Below are positions 26,301 to 36,244 of a stretch of DNA of 64,000 nt, piece by piece. Position 1 is the first letter of the stretch. The number at the start of each line of letters is the position of its first letter. The stretch comes from Paramecium octaurelia (lineage: Eukaryota > Ciliophora > Oligohymenophorea > Peniculida > Parameciidae): NCBI GenBank assembly GCA_905182995.1, contig CAJJDP010000027.1:584472-648471 (forward strand). Reading direction: 5' to 3'. Position numbers and translations under genes: made by a program. The notes below the pieces were generated by a model. That model saw only the letters and a list, made by a program, of their open reading frames with translations. It was not told where the DNA came from and did no database searches.

Positions 26301-29300
26301 AATTATGAACCTGTGTATTGGTTATTCTTATGACCAACACCATCTAAAAATTATGCTTTTTTAGGAGCACCTCTAATTTCATTAAATTCACCTCTTTCAT
26401 TCTTTAATTTAACATTAACAATAACTTCACATGGTTCTTCAATTTAATATTTAACAATATAAGATCCATCATCATTATCGTGAATGGAATATTTGATATT
26501 GGCTTTTTCTTCTAATAATTACAATCTAGATTTTTCTTAAGGTACCTCTTCTTCAACTTCTTCATATTCAGATTCTTAATTTTCACCTTCTTCTCCTTCT
26601 TGTTGTTACTTAACCTTCTTTCTCTTAACAATTCTTTTCTTGTGAGATTCTTATTCAATTCTTTCTCTCTCTTCAGGGTCCATCTATTCTAATTATTATA
26701 ATCTAATTGATTCTCTTTATCTTTCCTCTTCCAATTCTGCTAAAACATCAGGTCTAGTGATTTCAATTTAAAATTCATCAGCACCACTTTCTCTATTTTA
26801 ATTATTTAAATTTCTTGTTTGAATGTAGAACATAGTATCATTTTTTATTGCATTTTCTCTCAACACTCCTGGTCCGAACATTAATGTTTTTTCAGCCTTT
26901 GAGTTTAAGAAATAGGAATAAAATTGACTCATAATAGTGAAATCTTATTTATCCACACTAACTTTAACTTCAGATTTTCTAGCTCCATGTTTTTCATATG
27001 AAGGCGTTTCACAAGTTAATTCAGTTGGACTAACATATACTCCTGGAACATCCTCTTAAGCTTTTCCTGAAAAGAATCTGACGATAATATTTTATGAATC
27101 TCTGAATCCATCTCCTGTAATAGACACTTTGGTTTTTCCTGTTAATGGACCCAAACATGGTTTAATTGAATAGATAGCATATGGAGGTCCAACAATTGAT
27201 GAGACATTCAATGCATACATATCATTCATCCAAGCATTTGACCATCCACCAAACATCATAATTCTAGAATCTTATGGATCATAAATTAAAGTAGTTGATT
27301 CTCTAGTCTTGGGTTTGACTGGTTTTTCTTCTTCTAATTAGACAGGTGACCATTTCTTAGCATCTACATCCAATACAAAAGTATCATCTACTAATCTACT
27401 TGCTGTTCTGTTACCACCTTCTTCAAAGTTACCAACTTGTCCACCAAAAATGAAATATTTCCAAGATGGAATAGATGGCACCATAATTCCTGCCATGTTC
27501 CACTTAGGTATTTCATGTGATATTTCTGGATCTACCCAACTATTGTTATTAATATCATAAATGATGACATTTTAAAATTACGAAATTTGATTCCATCCGC
27601 CAAAAATCATNNNNNNNNNNNNNNNNNNNNNNNNNNNNNNNNNNNNNNNNNNNNNNNNNNNNNNNNNNNNNNNNNNNNNNNNNNNNNNNNNNNNNNNNNN
27701 NNNNNNNNNNNNNNNNNNNNNNNNNNNNNNNNNNNNNNNNNNNNNNNNNNNNNNNNNNNNNNNNNNNNNNNNNNNNNNNNNNNNNNNNNNNNNNNNNNNN
27801 NNNNNNNNNNNNNNNNNNNNNNNNNNNNNNNNNNNNNNNNNNNNNNNNNNNNNNNNNNNNNNNNNNNNNNNNNNNNNNNNNNNNNNNNNNNNNNNNNNNN
27901 NNNNNNNNNNNNNNNNNNNNNNNNNNNNNNNNNNNNNNNNNNNNNNNNNNNNNNNNNNNNNNNNNNNNNNNNNNNNNNNNNNNNNNNNNNNNNNNNNNNN
28001 NNNNNNNNNNNNNNNNNNNNNNNNNNNNNNNNNNNNNNNNNNNNNNNNNNNNNNNNNNNNNNNNNNNNNNNNNNNNNATTGATTCTCTTTATCTTTCCTC
28101 TTCCAATTCTGCTAAAACATCAGGTCTAGTGATTTCAATTTAAAATTCATCAGCACCACTTTCTCTATTTTAATTATTTAAATTTCTTGTTTGAATGTAG
28201 AACATAGTATCATTTTTTATTGCATTTTCTCTCAACACTCCTGGTCCAAACATTAATGTTTTTTCAGCCTTTGAGTTTAAGAAATAGGAATAAAATTGAC
28301 TCATAATAGTGAAATCTTATTTATCCACACTAACTTTAACTTCAGATTTTCTAGCTCCATGTTTTTCATATGAAGGCGTTTCACAAGTTAATTCAGTTGG
28401 ACTAACATATACTCCTGGAACATCCTCTTAAGCTTTTCCTGAAAAGAATCTGACGATAATATTTTATGAATCTCTGAATCCATCTCCTGTAATAGACACT
28501 TTGGTTTTTCCTGTTAATGGACCCAAACATGGTTTAATTGAATAGATAGCATATGGAGGTCCAACAATTGATGAGACATTCAATGCATACATATCATTCA
28601 TCCAAGCATTTGACCATCCACCAAACATCATAATTCTAGAATCTTATGGATCATAAATTAAAGTAGTTGATTCTCTAGTCTTGGGTTTGACTGGTTTTTC
28701 TTCTTCTAATTAGACAGGTGACCATTTCTTAGCATCTACATCCAATACAAATGTATCATCTACTAATCTACTTGCTGTTCTGTTACCACCTTCTTCAAAG
28801 TTACCAACTTGTCCACCAAAAATGAAATATTTCCAAGATGGAATAGATGGCACCATAATTCCTGCCATGTTCCACTTAGGTATTTCATGTGATATTTCTG
28901 GATCTACCCAACTATTGTTATTAATATCATAAATGATGACATTTTAAAATTACGAAATTTGATTCCATCCGCCAAAAATCATTAACAAATCGTTCTATCC
29001 CATAATTTAAGAATTGTGTCCTCCTCTAGGATCAGGTGGTGTTCCACTAGGTTCTAGTTGTGACCATTCAAAACTTTCACAATCTAAAACATATAAATCA
29101 TTGAATGATTTAGTTGCATATCCAACTCCTCCATGTCCTCCAAAAACATATACTTTGTTTTTATGAAATGTTGCTGAATGGTTTCCTCTTGGTTCTGGTG
29201 CACCTATCTTAGATTCAGCATTTTTAGGTTCGCCAGTTACTTTTTAATTGGGTGGTTGAGACCATTAGAAATTAGTAGTTCTTAAGATAAATGTGTCATT

Positions 29301-29683
29301 AAAACGGAGATTTGATGTGTAAAACCCACCAAAAATAAGCATTTTATCACTAGAAAGGGCACATGCTGCATGATTTGTTCTTGGCAATGGTGGATCACCA
29401 GAGCATTATACTAACTTCCATTCACAAGCATTTGTTGCTACTCTCAATGAATATACTTATATGTTAATTACAATATCTACCTTAATTATTTGGCGCTATC
29501 TTTGTATTTTTCTTTTCTGCATCTGGTTTCTTCTCGCTATCTAATCCTCCAAATAGTATGTGAGTTTTTCCAACAGTTACAAAAGTATGACCTGATCTAG
29601 GTGCTGGAATTTGACCAGATTGCTTCACTTATACCCAAACTAATGGTTGAGGCTGTAAAAAGATATGAACATATATATACCAT
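14323..29683 (-). CDS. Axonemal dynein heavy chain, kelch-containing (outer-arm alpha type)
   Basis: The gene fills 15 kb; after removing the duplicated blocks it encodes about 4,180 residues. Order: five or six kelch repeats (from [14 protein letters not shown] onward), an IPT/TIG domain ([15 protein letters not shown]), a Glu/Lys/Gln-rich spacer, a filamin-type Ig domain, the tail, then the AAA+ motor. P-loops: AAA1 [12 protein letters not shown] with Walker B CFDEFNR, AAA2 [15 protein letters not shown]3 [15 protein letters not shown]4 GVGGSGKQSLTK. The coiled-coil stalk lies at about 19.05-18.1 kb, then AAA5-6 and a C-terminus ending [14 protein letters not shown]. Exon 1 is only the ATG codon (29681-29683), followed by a 28-nt intron (29653-29680); other introns lie near 29460 and 14690. 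Kelch plus IPT plus filamin at the N-terminus is the layout of Chlamydomonas outer-arm alpha chain. It drives ciliary beating. The frame is broken at 22716 and 27611-28077 by assembly duplications. Confidence 0.95.
16726..16948 (-). repeat. Low-complexity Glu/Gln/Gly insert in the dynein motor
   Basis: Within the dynein reading frame between AAA5 and AAA6, about 70 codons are GAA/GAG, TAA/TAG/CAA and GGA only. They encode an acidic Glu-Gln-Gly tract just upstream of the conserved segment ending [10 protein letters not shown]. Most Gln codons are TAA or TAG. Chlamydomonas alpha chain also has a variable insert here. The Leu/Phe-rich frames on the plus strand over this region are antisense artefacts. 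Confidence 0.8.
21348..22715. repeat. Direct duplicate block, dynein AAA1-AAA2 (left copy)
   Basis: This 1,368-bp block is repeated at 22717-24084 (offset 1,369) with about a dozen single-base differences, nearly all third-position. It encodes the AAA1 P-loop through AAA2. A single n at 22716 separates the copies. Together they would give a motor with duplicated AAA1-AAA2, which no dynein has. Confidence 0.9.
22717..24084. repeat. Direct duplicate block, dynein AAA1-AAA2 (right copy)
   Basis: Near-identical partner of 21348-22715. Sequence continuity with the tail (24085 onward) is through this copy, and with AAA3 through the left copy; collapsing one copy restores a normal heavy chain. Confidence 0.9.
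26706..27610. repeat. Direct duplicate block, dynein kelch/IPT region (left copy)
   Basis: This 905-bp block repeats at 28078-28982 (offset 1,372) with only a few base differences seen (for example CCGAACA versus CCAAACA). It covers the last kelch repeats and the IPT domain. Confidence 0.9.
27611..28077. other. Assembly gap (467 n)
   Basis: A run of n lies between two copies of the same 905-bp sequence. Base 27610 corresponds to 28982, and the kelch reading frame continues at 28983, so the true gap is probably zero or negative. No sequence need be missing. Confidence 0.85.
28078..28982. repeat. Direct duplicate block, dynein kelch/IPT region (right copy)
   Basis: Partner of 26706-27610. The kelch repeats upstream (28983-29650) join smoothly to this copy. 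Confidence 0.9.
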
Positions 29684-29861
29684 CTGTAATTTTTAACAAA
29701 AAAATTAATAATATCATACTATTCCTATTCATTTCACTTAAATATCTATTATATAGTAAATATATATTATATATCTTTAAAAATTTCAAATTCTTTTTTG
29801 TACCTTGCCCTTCTTTTCATTGTATTCATCACTGGAAGTCATTGGAGAATGATACCCTCCT

Positions 29862-30278
29862 TCACTAAACTATGTTAAATAATATTTACCCTTTTTGAAA
29901 TCTCACATATTTACTATTTTTCTTTGTTCTTCTAAAATGATATTCTTTTTTTTCTTCCCCAACTCCTTCATTCAAAGCTTATTTTTAAGTTCCTGTTGTC
30001 TAAATTGGTTGTGAAATTTCTTAAACAAAAGGTGACGTCTTGCTACTCTATGAAAATATTCTGTCATTTGGGTTTATCTTGCCTTTCTTTTACAAATTCC
30101 CACCCAATTTAGAATTCTTCATACTCAAAAATCCTTCCCATCCTTTTATCACATTGCCAATATGACCTGTTTCTTCCAAATATCTTGTTTCCTCATCAAA
30201 TATACTCTTTTCCAAATTTTTGAGTTCATTCTCTAAAATAAACTTCTTTTCAACTAGGTCTTAGTATTTCTTATCCAT
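29862..30278 (-). CDS. Eaf6-like subunit of the NuA4 histone acetyltransferase complex
   Basis: ATG at 30278; an intron-free frame of 138 codons to TGA ending at 29862. The N-terminal 85 residues match the NuA4/Eaf6 family: a short coiled coil (KKFILENELKNLEKSIFDEE), the signature TRYLEETGHIGNVIKGWEGF, and DRIFSQSSKTSPF corresponding to the conserved RLFSxSSxTS element. Eaf6/MEAF6 is a small structural subunit of NuA4, and of MOZ/HBO1 acetyltransferases in animals. The C-terminal ~40 residues are basic (YHFRRTKKNSKYVRFQK). Near 29890 another frame (KYYLTQFSEGG...) also reads well to a TGA at 29786, so an intron or a base error may alter the last exon. Confidence 0.8.
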
Positions 30279-30397
30279 TAATATATATATATAAATTTAT
30301 ATAAATTATTTATCATTATTTATTAGATTCCTCATTCTAAACATTATTATAGATGACAGTTTCTTCAATTCACCATTCTATTCTACAGTAAAAGAAT

Positions 30398-30820
30398 TCA
30401 AAACTAATATCTAGTCTTATATCTTAAATCATCAATTCTAGGAATATCTTCATGAAAATCAAATATTGGTAAATTTCTGGGAGTGCTTATTTTGTGAGAT
30501 AATTATGATTCTTTGTGTTTAAAAATTCCAGGTTTTAAATAAATCCATATTTTATACATCTACTAAATGTGCTTATTTGTTGATATTTTATTATTATTAG
30601 ATTTAATAAAGCGCTTCTTTATTTTGTTTGCTTTATCTAATGTCTTTGTTCTCAACTACTCCACAAATTCGTTAAAATTGTCTTATCATTTTTACTTTTT
30701 ACTTAATTTTTCAATTCACACTATATTCTTTTATTTGAAAAGGGTTTATTTTATTGGTAAGTATTTCTTCAGTTCTGTTTTATAGAATCAGAAATCTTTT
30801 TCTAACTGCTTTATTCTCAT
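30398..30820 (-). CDS. Small basic hypothetical protein
   Basis: The best model starts at ATG 30820 with two introns (about 32 and 40 nt) and gives 116 residues; the intron calls are uncertain but the last ~95 codons to TGA ending at 30398 are solid. The product is Lys-rich (RTKTLDKANKIKKRFIKSNN) and ends in a charged segment with PRNLPIFDFHEDIPRIDDL. No known domain. It is followed, on the same strand, by the Eaf6 gene 120 bp away. Confidence 0.5.
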
Positions 30821-30917
30821 TTTAATTAATTTTTTACTTATATTAAAGATAATTTAAATATTCAGCTAATAAAGTACTGATTCATGATTTAAGCACCAGA
30901 ATTTTTATCTTAGAAGT

Positions 30918-31520
30918 TCAAGTTTATTATCGTTTATACAAAATAATAATTAGTTAAATAATCTACATTACCAATTTATTTCCTATATCTGTTCCCGTAG
31001 TGAAGATGTTAGTAAATTTGTTATTACAACATTGTAGCAAGTTTGATTTATTAAAATATTATGGTAATTTAATGGCTTATTAAATAATAATTTTAACAAT
31101 ATACTATCAAATTATCATAATTGTGCTCACTTTACTATATCCAATCATATTTTGTTTTAGAAAATCATTCTTAATGATAACTTTAGCTTAATTTGATGAC
31201 AGAAAACATGAATTGATTTTCTACTTAACTTACTCTTCGTTATCATTAGGCGATATTTTTAGAAGTGGCAGAGATGTATTTTTGTTGTTTGGAGTAGTGG
31301 TAGTGTAATTAGAATGCGGCTTGGTTCTGTATTTAAGATTAATATTTTCTAATTGTGTATTGATTCTTGCAGCTTGTAAAATAGGAGGCAAAGGTTAAGA
31401 AATTTAATCACTGTAATCTTCTGTTTTATGAACTTATCTTTTAGTTTTCTTCCTATAGTATTTCAATTGACCACCATAGCAGATAATGTATTTTTTGTTT
31501 AGAATCTAATTTTTATTCAT
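30918..31520 (-). CDS. Hypothetical protein
   Basis: ATG 31520; the first 120 codons are continuous (MNKNQILNKKYIICYGGQLK, then a Pro/Asn/Thr-rich middle). An in-frame TGA at 31107-31109 lies within a 27-nt GT...TAG segment that reads as an intron; removing it extends the protein to 191 residues ending at 30918. If it is not an intron the product is 137 residues ending at 31107. No domain was recognised. The start is 19 bp from the divergent frame at 31539. Confidence 0.5.
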
Positions 31521-31538
31521 TAATATTTATATATTAAT

Positions 31539-31703
31539 ATGTATGAAAATTATGATTTTTCCAAAGATGAAAAGTGGAATCTCTATATTAAATCAGCAGA
31601 CAATTCAATGTACTATTTCAAATATACTTAGATCTACGGAAAGAATGGAATATTTAAAATAGATTTGGTATAAGGAAAACGTGAACAGAAAACATCAAAT
31701 TGA
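31539..31703 (+). CDS. Hypothetical protein, first exon(s) only
   Basis: ATG 31539 opens a 54-codon frame with a protein-like N-terminus (MYENYDFSKDEKWNLYIKS, then an aromatic-rich stretch) to TGA 31701-31703. Further coding-looking sequence lies in another frame up to about 31903 (Cys-rich, then KDKYEILKFNRE), so this is probably exon 1 of a longer gene. No intron with the right length was found. Confidence 0.3.
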
Positions 31704-31903
31704 CAATAATAAAATATCAAATGTCAAAGAGGAATCTAAATTACCATATTATATTTATAGCACTGAGAATATATTCAAAATGTCATTTATGCTTTTGCTT
31801 TTTATGTAAGGAGTAGCTTAGATATTTGGATATCTTTTTAATTTTTTAGCATTGTAAAGACAAATACGAAATACTCAAATTTAATAGAGAAAACAATATG
31901 TGA

Positions 31904-32159
31904 AGCTTTTGATAAATAATGAATTCTTTCATAATTTAGTGTTTTTATTCCTATTTCACTTTTTTGAGAGAATGCACAATATTTTCATATATAGTCCAAT
32001 TGTCATGCACTCCTGGGTTGGAATTTCAGAATTTCTATTCCTCCATCATAAATCAATATATGAAAGTAACAAATTTGTGTGATAATTAGTATAGGAATGT
32101 AACAATATATAGATAAAACTAAGTAAAATAAGGAACTTATTATGATACAAAAATAAAAA
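31904..32159. other. No gene recognised
   Basis: A+T-rich interval with short frames only; nothing convincing. Confidence 0.3.
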
Positions 32160-32393
32160 ATGGAAATTATTTTATTTCCAGTCCTTTTATTTGCAAAATT
32201 CTTTTTTGACCTAGGTAATTGGATATTAGTAATATTTTATCTCGTTTTTTTAAAAATGAAATACCATACAAATAATAGGTCTAAAGTGGCTTGGATTTAA
32301 ATTGATTATTTTATAGAGTCCCATTTGCCTATCTTTATTGTTTCTGCCTATAAAGAACTTAGATAAATCGCTGTACATTTCTTTGTGGATTGA
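32160..32393 (+). CDS. Small putative membrane protein
   Basis: A 77-codon frame whose first 30 residues are strongly hydrophobic (MEIILFPVLLFAKFFFDLGN, continuing with Ile/Val/Phe), then a polar segment and a second hydrophobic patch. This suggests one or two membrane spans. Short frames in such A+T-rich DNA are often chance, and T-rich DNA automatically encodes Phe/Leu/Ile, so the call is weak. Coding may extend past the TGA through an intron. Confidence 0.3.
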
Positions 32394-32594
32394 TAAATAT
32401 ATTATTATGTAATCCAAGAAATCAATTTACAAAATATCTAATCAAAATTAAAAATTAAAGGCTCTACCTGATTTGATATTATTATGATAAATCTGTATTT
32501 CAATTCTAGAAGATATCTAATGTATTTCGAAACCAAGATTACATTGACCTTATTTAGTAAAAATTACACTAATATAAATAATAATAATTTATAA

Positions 32595-32945
32595 ATGCGT
32601 TTTAGAGTGATTCTAGTTGTTTTAGTTGCTTTGGTTGCAGGCTACAATAAAAAGGACTCTTGTTAGAATATCTAAAAATTTACATATGATGAATGGGATG
32701 CGAAATTAATGTGCCCCAACCCTCTAGCTCCAATTCTAGAAACTTAGAATATACCAAAGGCAAAATGTAGCAGATTTAAACCTAGTTTTGATACTTCAAA
32801 TAGAAAGTTGAATACTCAAGATGTGGAAGAACTTAGATAGAAAATGAAAGAAAGGTAAGAAGGAAATCTAAAATTTGATCACGATCAGCAATATAAGCAG
32901 TATAAAGAATAATAAAATAAATAATAAAAAAAGGATGATTTATGA
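32595..32945 (+). CDS. Small secreted protein with signal peptide
   Basis: An intron-free frame of 116 codons. MRFRVILVVLVALVAGYN is a textbook signal peptide with likely cleavage after Ala15 or Gly16. The mature part has three Cys, a WDAKLMCPNPLAP segment, then a Lys/Gln-rich tail ending QQKKDDL. The final KKDDL resembles an ER-retention signal of the KDEL type, though imperfectly. The stop lies 23 bp from the stop of the convergent PH-domain gene. Family unknown. Confidence 0.6.
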
Positions 32946-32968
32946 TGAAATATCTACTCTATTATTAA

Positions 32969-34525
32969 TCATTATTCTTTTCTCTCACCTCCCCAACAAA
33001 AAAACTATTGAAAAAAAGAGGGTTTCTTTTATTCTAACTATTATTATTAAGTCTTTTATTTGTTTAATTATTAAGTCTAGGATTAGTTTGTTAATGCATT
33101 TTATTAATAATTTTATAGAGTTTGTGATTTCTCCAATACTTTAAATGTAATTTCAACATCTGTCAAATATGATAATTACCCAGTCCACTCATCGGCTTCA
33201 TGTATTGTTGATACTCTAAATTGTTATTGAACTGTATTTTAATCATTTACCTAACATAGAATTTCAATAGCTTACAATAATAGTGAACATTCTATTACAT
33301 TACTCAATTGTTGATATAGATTTCAACTCAATATTTGAATATTCTTCAGTATCAACGAATTCCCAAAATAAAGCATGCTCCTTCAGAGTAAGAATAACAT
33401 TTTTCCATTGAGTTGAATTAATCTTCTTTTCTACTTAGCTCTCTAAAATAGTTTTTCCCTTCAGATTAATAATTCTTCTTTTACTATCCTACATTTTATA
33501 TACAGGTATTTAATTAGTTCTACTTACTTAAACAGGCATACTATTATTAATTTGTTAACATTTAAAGATATAATCATGTAGTTTTTTAGCATCACTTAAA
33601 TAAGGAAATATTAATTCGAATACTCTACCATTGTATATAAAATTTATTTGATATTCATTAGTAACAACAAACTGTAAATTTTAGATTTAGTATAATTCTA
33701 TAGTTGTCTCTATTACGCTATTACATATAACTATTACTTGTCAATGTTGCCAAGTTGTTTTCATATTTTAATAAATTTATAGTATCCAAAGTGTATTATT
33801 AAGGAATGAACTTAATAAATTAATGAATCTAGTCTAAAGACTCAATACTTATGGAAGTGAAAAGCAACAACCATCTCTTCTTTTTAACTAATGGATTCTT
33901 GACAGACTTTTTTTCAACCAACAATCTCAAAATAAACTCTTTGTTCTTATATTTTACTAAATATTACTTTATCACCCATAGCTTCAATTGTCTATTAGAT
34001 ATAGGATGATTTAATTAATGAACTTTATGTATCTTGTGTTTTTTATTAAATAATATTGGATAAAATTTCTTCTCTTCTCAAATAAAATTAAATTATTGTT
34101 TGTATAGGTATTTCATGCCTTGAAAATAATTATTGATTACCACTTGACCTTATTCATAGTGGATAATTCAGACTTTGTTTTGGATGTTTAATTAAATGGT
34201 ACTTTCAAAATATCTAGCTGAAAATCAAACATTATGAATACCCATTTTTCCTTTATTTCCTTGTTTTCTGCTTTTAACTAAAATTTTCTCTAACCAACAT
34301 GAATAATAAACTCGTTTTTATTAGGGTCTAAATAATCCACCTACACAATATTCTATTTCATTATAACTCCTTTATCATTAGATATTTCTAAATACCTTTT
34401 GGTTGATAAGGAGGTAAATCCACTTTGTTTTTAAAATATAAGAGTAGATTATCACAATAAACAAAATATCTCTTTTGCCATCCTTTTATAAGAACAGGAC
34501 TTTTTTTTTCTAAGAAGCTTTCCAT
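32969..34525 (-). CDS. Multi-PH-domain protein
   Basis: Five frame-restoring introns (22-28 nt) give about 477 residues. A classical PH domain opens the protein: FLEKKSPVLIKGWQKRYFVY, LLLYFKNK, then KGVIMKQNIVQVDYLD, FIIHVGQRKFQLKAENKEIK and the Trp of the terminal helix. A second, divergent PH-like unit follows (KKKRWLLLFTS, QFVVTNEYQINFIYNGRVFE), and a third with QWKNVILTLKEHALFWEFVD and the closing EADEW. The C-terminus is Gln-rich and ends SFFQQFFCWGGERKEQ. PH domains bind phosphoinositides or proteins at membranes; no catalytic domain is present, so an adaptor role is likely. Confidence 0.75.
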
Positions 34526-34745
34526 TATAAATATATAATAATTGTTTATAATAACAATAGTAACTATCTAATCAATATAGAATCATTAAATTTATATGGC
34601 ATACGAGATTGTTATAATATCTGTTTCATCACTTTGCCCATAATTTGAATAATTAATAATAATTATTCTTACAATTCGTTACATGTAGATTCTGTTCTTT
34701 CAAATTAAAATTACTCAAATATAAGTTTGATAAGATATAGAAATC

Positions 34746-35216
34746 ATGGTAAATATGGTATAATTATTCTTTAATAATTTTAAATAAGAATAAAAATCAA
34801 AAAATTCTAGTTTTTATTTTTTTATCTATCAATCCTTTGACAGCATTGCTATCATAAAACTTTTCTGCAAATGAGGATTATTATGATTCGGTGTTCAAAT
34901 TTTTAGACACGTAAGATCTAATAGGAAAATACTATACTTATTAAAAGATGATCTATATTATCCTTCAAAACTTTATTTAGTACTAAATAATCTTGGGCTA
35001 ACAGGTCTAATCAATTTTGAAGGCACAGAATAATGTGATTAAAAAAAATGTTATGATGTCGTTTCTTTAATTAAAGATTAGGCATTCTCGCAAAATGGAC
35101 CTCTAGATGCTTATATAAAAATACAATTTTATGTGCTTTTGTAATTCAACTTTATCAGTTTTAATTTATTTAAAATTTTTGGAATAATTAGTTTCGGCAA
35201 TAAAGGGTAAGGTTGA
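34746..35216 (+). CDS. Putative secreted protein, exon structure uncertain
   Basis: A likely first exon of three codons followed by a 31-nt intron (34758-34788) leads into a hydrophobic signal-like stretch (ILVFIFLSINPLTALLSQ) and a frame containing DDLYYPSKLYLVLNNLGL and CYDVVSLIKDQAFSQNGPL. Joining the two coding-looking parts requires removal of 14 nt at about 34912-34925 (GTAAGATCTAATAG), shorter than any credible intron here, so a base error or another structure is possible. The end overlaps the antisense frame 34965-36080. Function unknown. Confidence 0.35.
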
Positions 35217-36080
35217 CTATTATTTAGGGGACAATTATTAAGTAACTTTACCTGGATATTGACCCTTCCAATTCATAAAGTTTGAGTTGTATGTTGATAA
35301 GAATGTTGACTAGTTCAAATTAGGATTGTATTCTGGCTTAAAATTATCAACTTTTTCAGAGTTCTGAGGTACAAATTATTGCTTTAATATTGAAAATAAT
35401 ACATTATAAACACTCTTTTTCTATAGATAAGCCAAATTAGAGGCATAATACTGTTCATAGGCTTTTGATTAATTCAAAAGTTGTTGATCAGGGAGATGTT
35501 TCGACCCGGAATAATCTCTTGAATATTAAGTTGTTTATTTTTTGGGTTGATAATATTTAATTTCATTAAAATTAATGTTCTTATTTAGTAAATCTTATTG
35601 AGCTAATTCTAGTTTACATTAACAAACTTTCAGTAAACCTTGAAAATATTCTGCATTATTATTGACAACTTCTTCGATGGTTTAATTTTATTCCACTAAG
35701 TCCTTCCAAATTTCGTGCTCTAGAGGAAATATCTCAATCACTGCTTAATACAATGTTCTGCTATTACTATCAACAAATTATTAGTCTGATGAGTTAATTA
35801 GTGGAAATTAGATAGTGCTCAATTTCTTATCTTCTAAAATAGAGCTATTGAGTGAAAGCTAGTATTAGTTTTCTTATGGAAAATATGACTATTTTACATC
35901 ATTGTGATCATCTCTAGTGATAAGGTTATTTTTTATTTTTAATACTTTCCTTTTGATTGGAGATTAATTTCTTGATAATTCTTTAGAGTTCATTTATTTA
36001 TTTGTAGATAAAGATGAATTATTAGTTCTTGAAAAGTCATTATTTGATAGTATTCTTTTAATTTCATCACTAATGATCAT
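34965..36080 (-). CDS. Hypothetical Asn/Gln/Ser-rich protein
   Basis: A continuous 371-codon frame from ATG 36080. The product is polar and probably disordered at first, then has a helical region (QAVIEIFPLEHEIWKDLVEQ and onward), and near its end reads SPKQQSTLPFIAETNYSKNF. The last ~80 codons overlap a plus-strand coding candidate and look less protein-like; a 35-nt GT...TAG segment after the YPG residues would instead end the protein at 35155. No domain was recognised. I am confident in the N-terminal 280 residues only. Confidence 0.55.
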
Positions 36081-36244
36081 TTAATTTTAATATAAGAAAA
36101 TATATTTATTTATATAAATTTATTTATATATGTCTATGTAAAAGACTGTGTGATAAAATATTTTGAATTAATATTCTATAAATGCATAATTAAGATTAAA
36201 TAAAATAAAAGCAAAAACAAAGTTTTATTATTATTTTTATTTGG

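Noticed and set aside
32875-33144. Plus-strand standard-code frame of 89 residues
   Set aside because: It overlaps the stop of the secreted protein and lies antisense to the last exons of the PH-domain gene.
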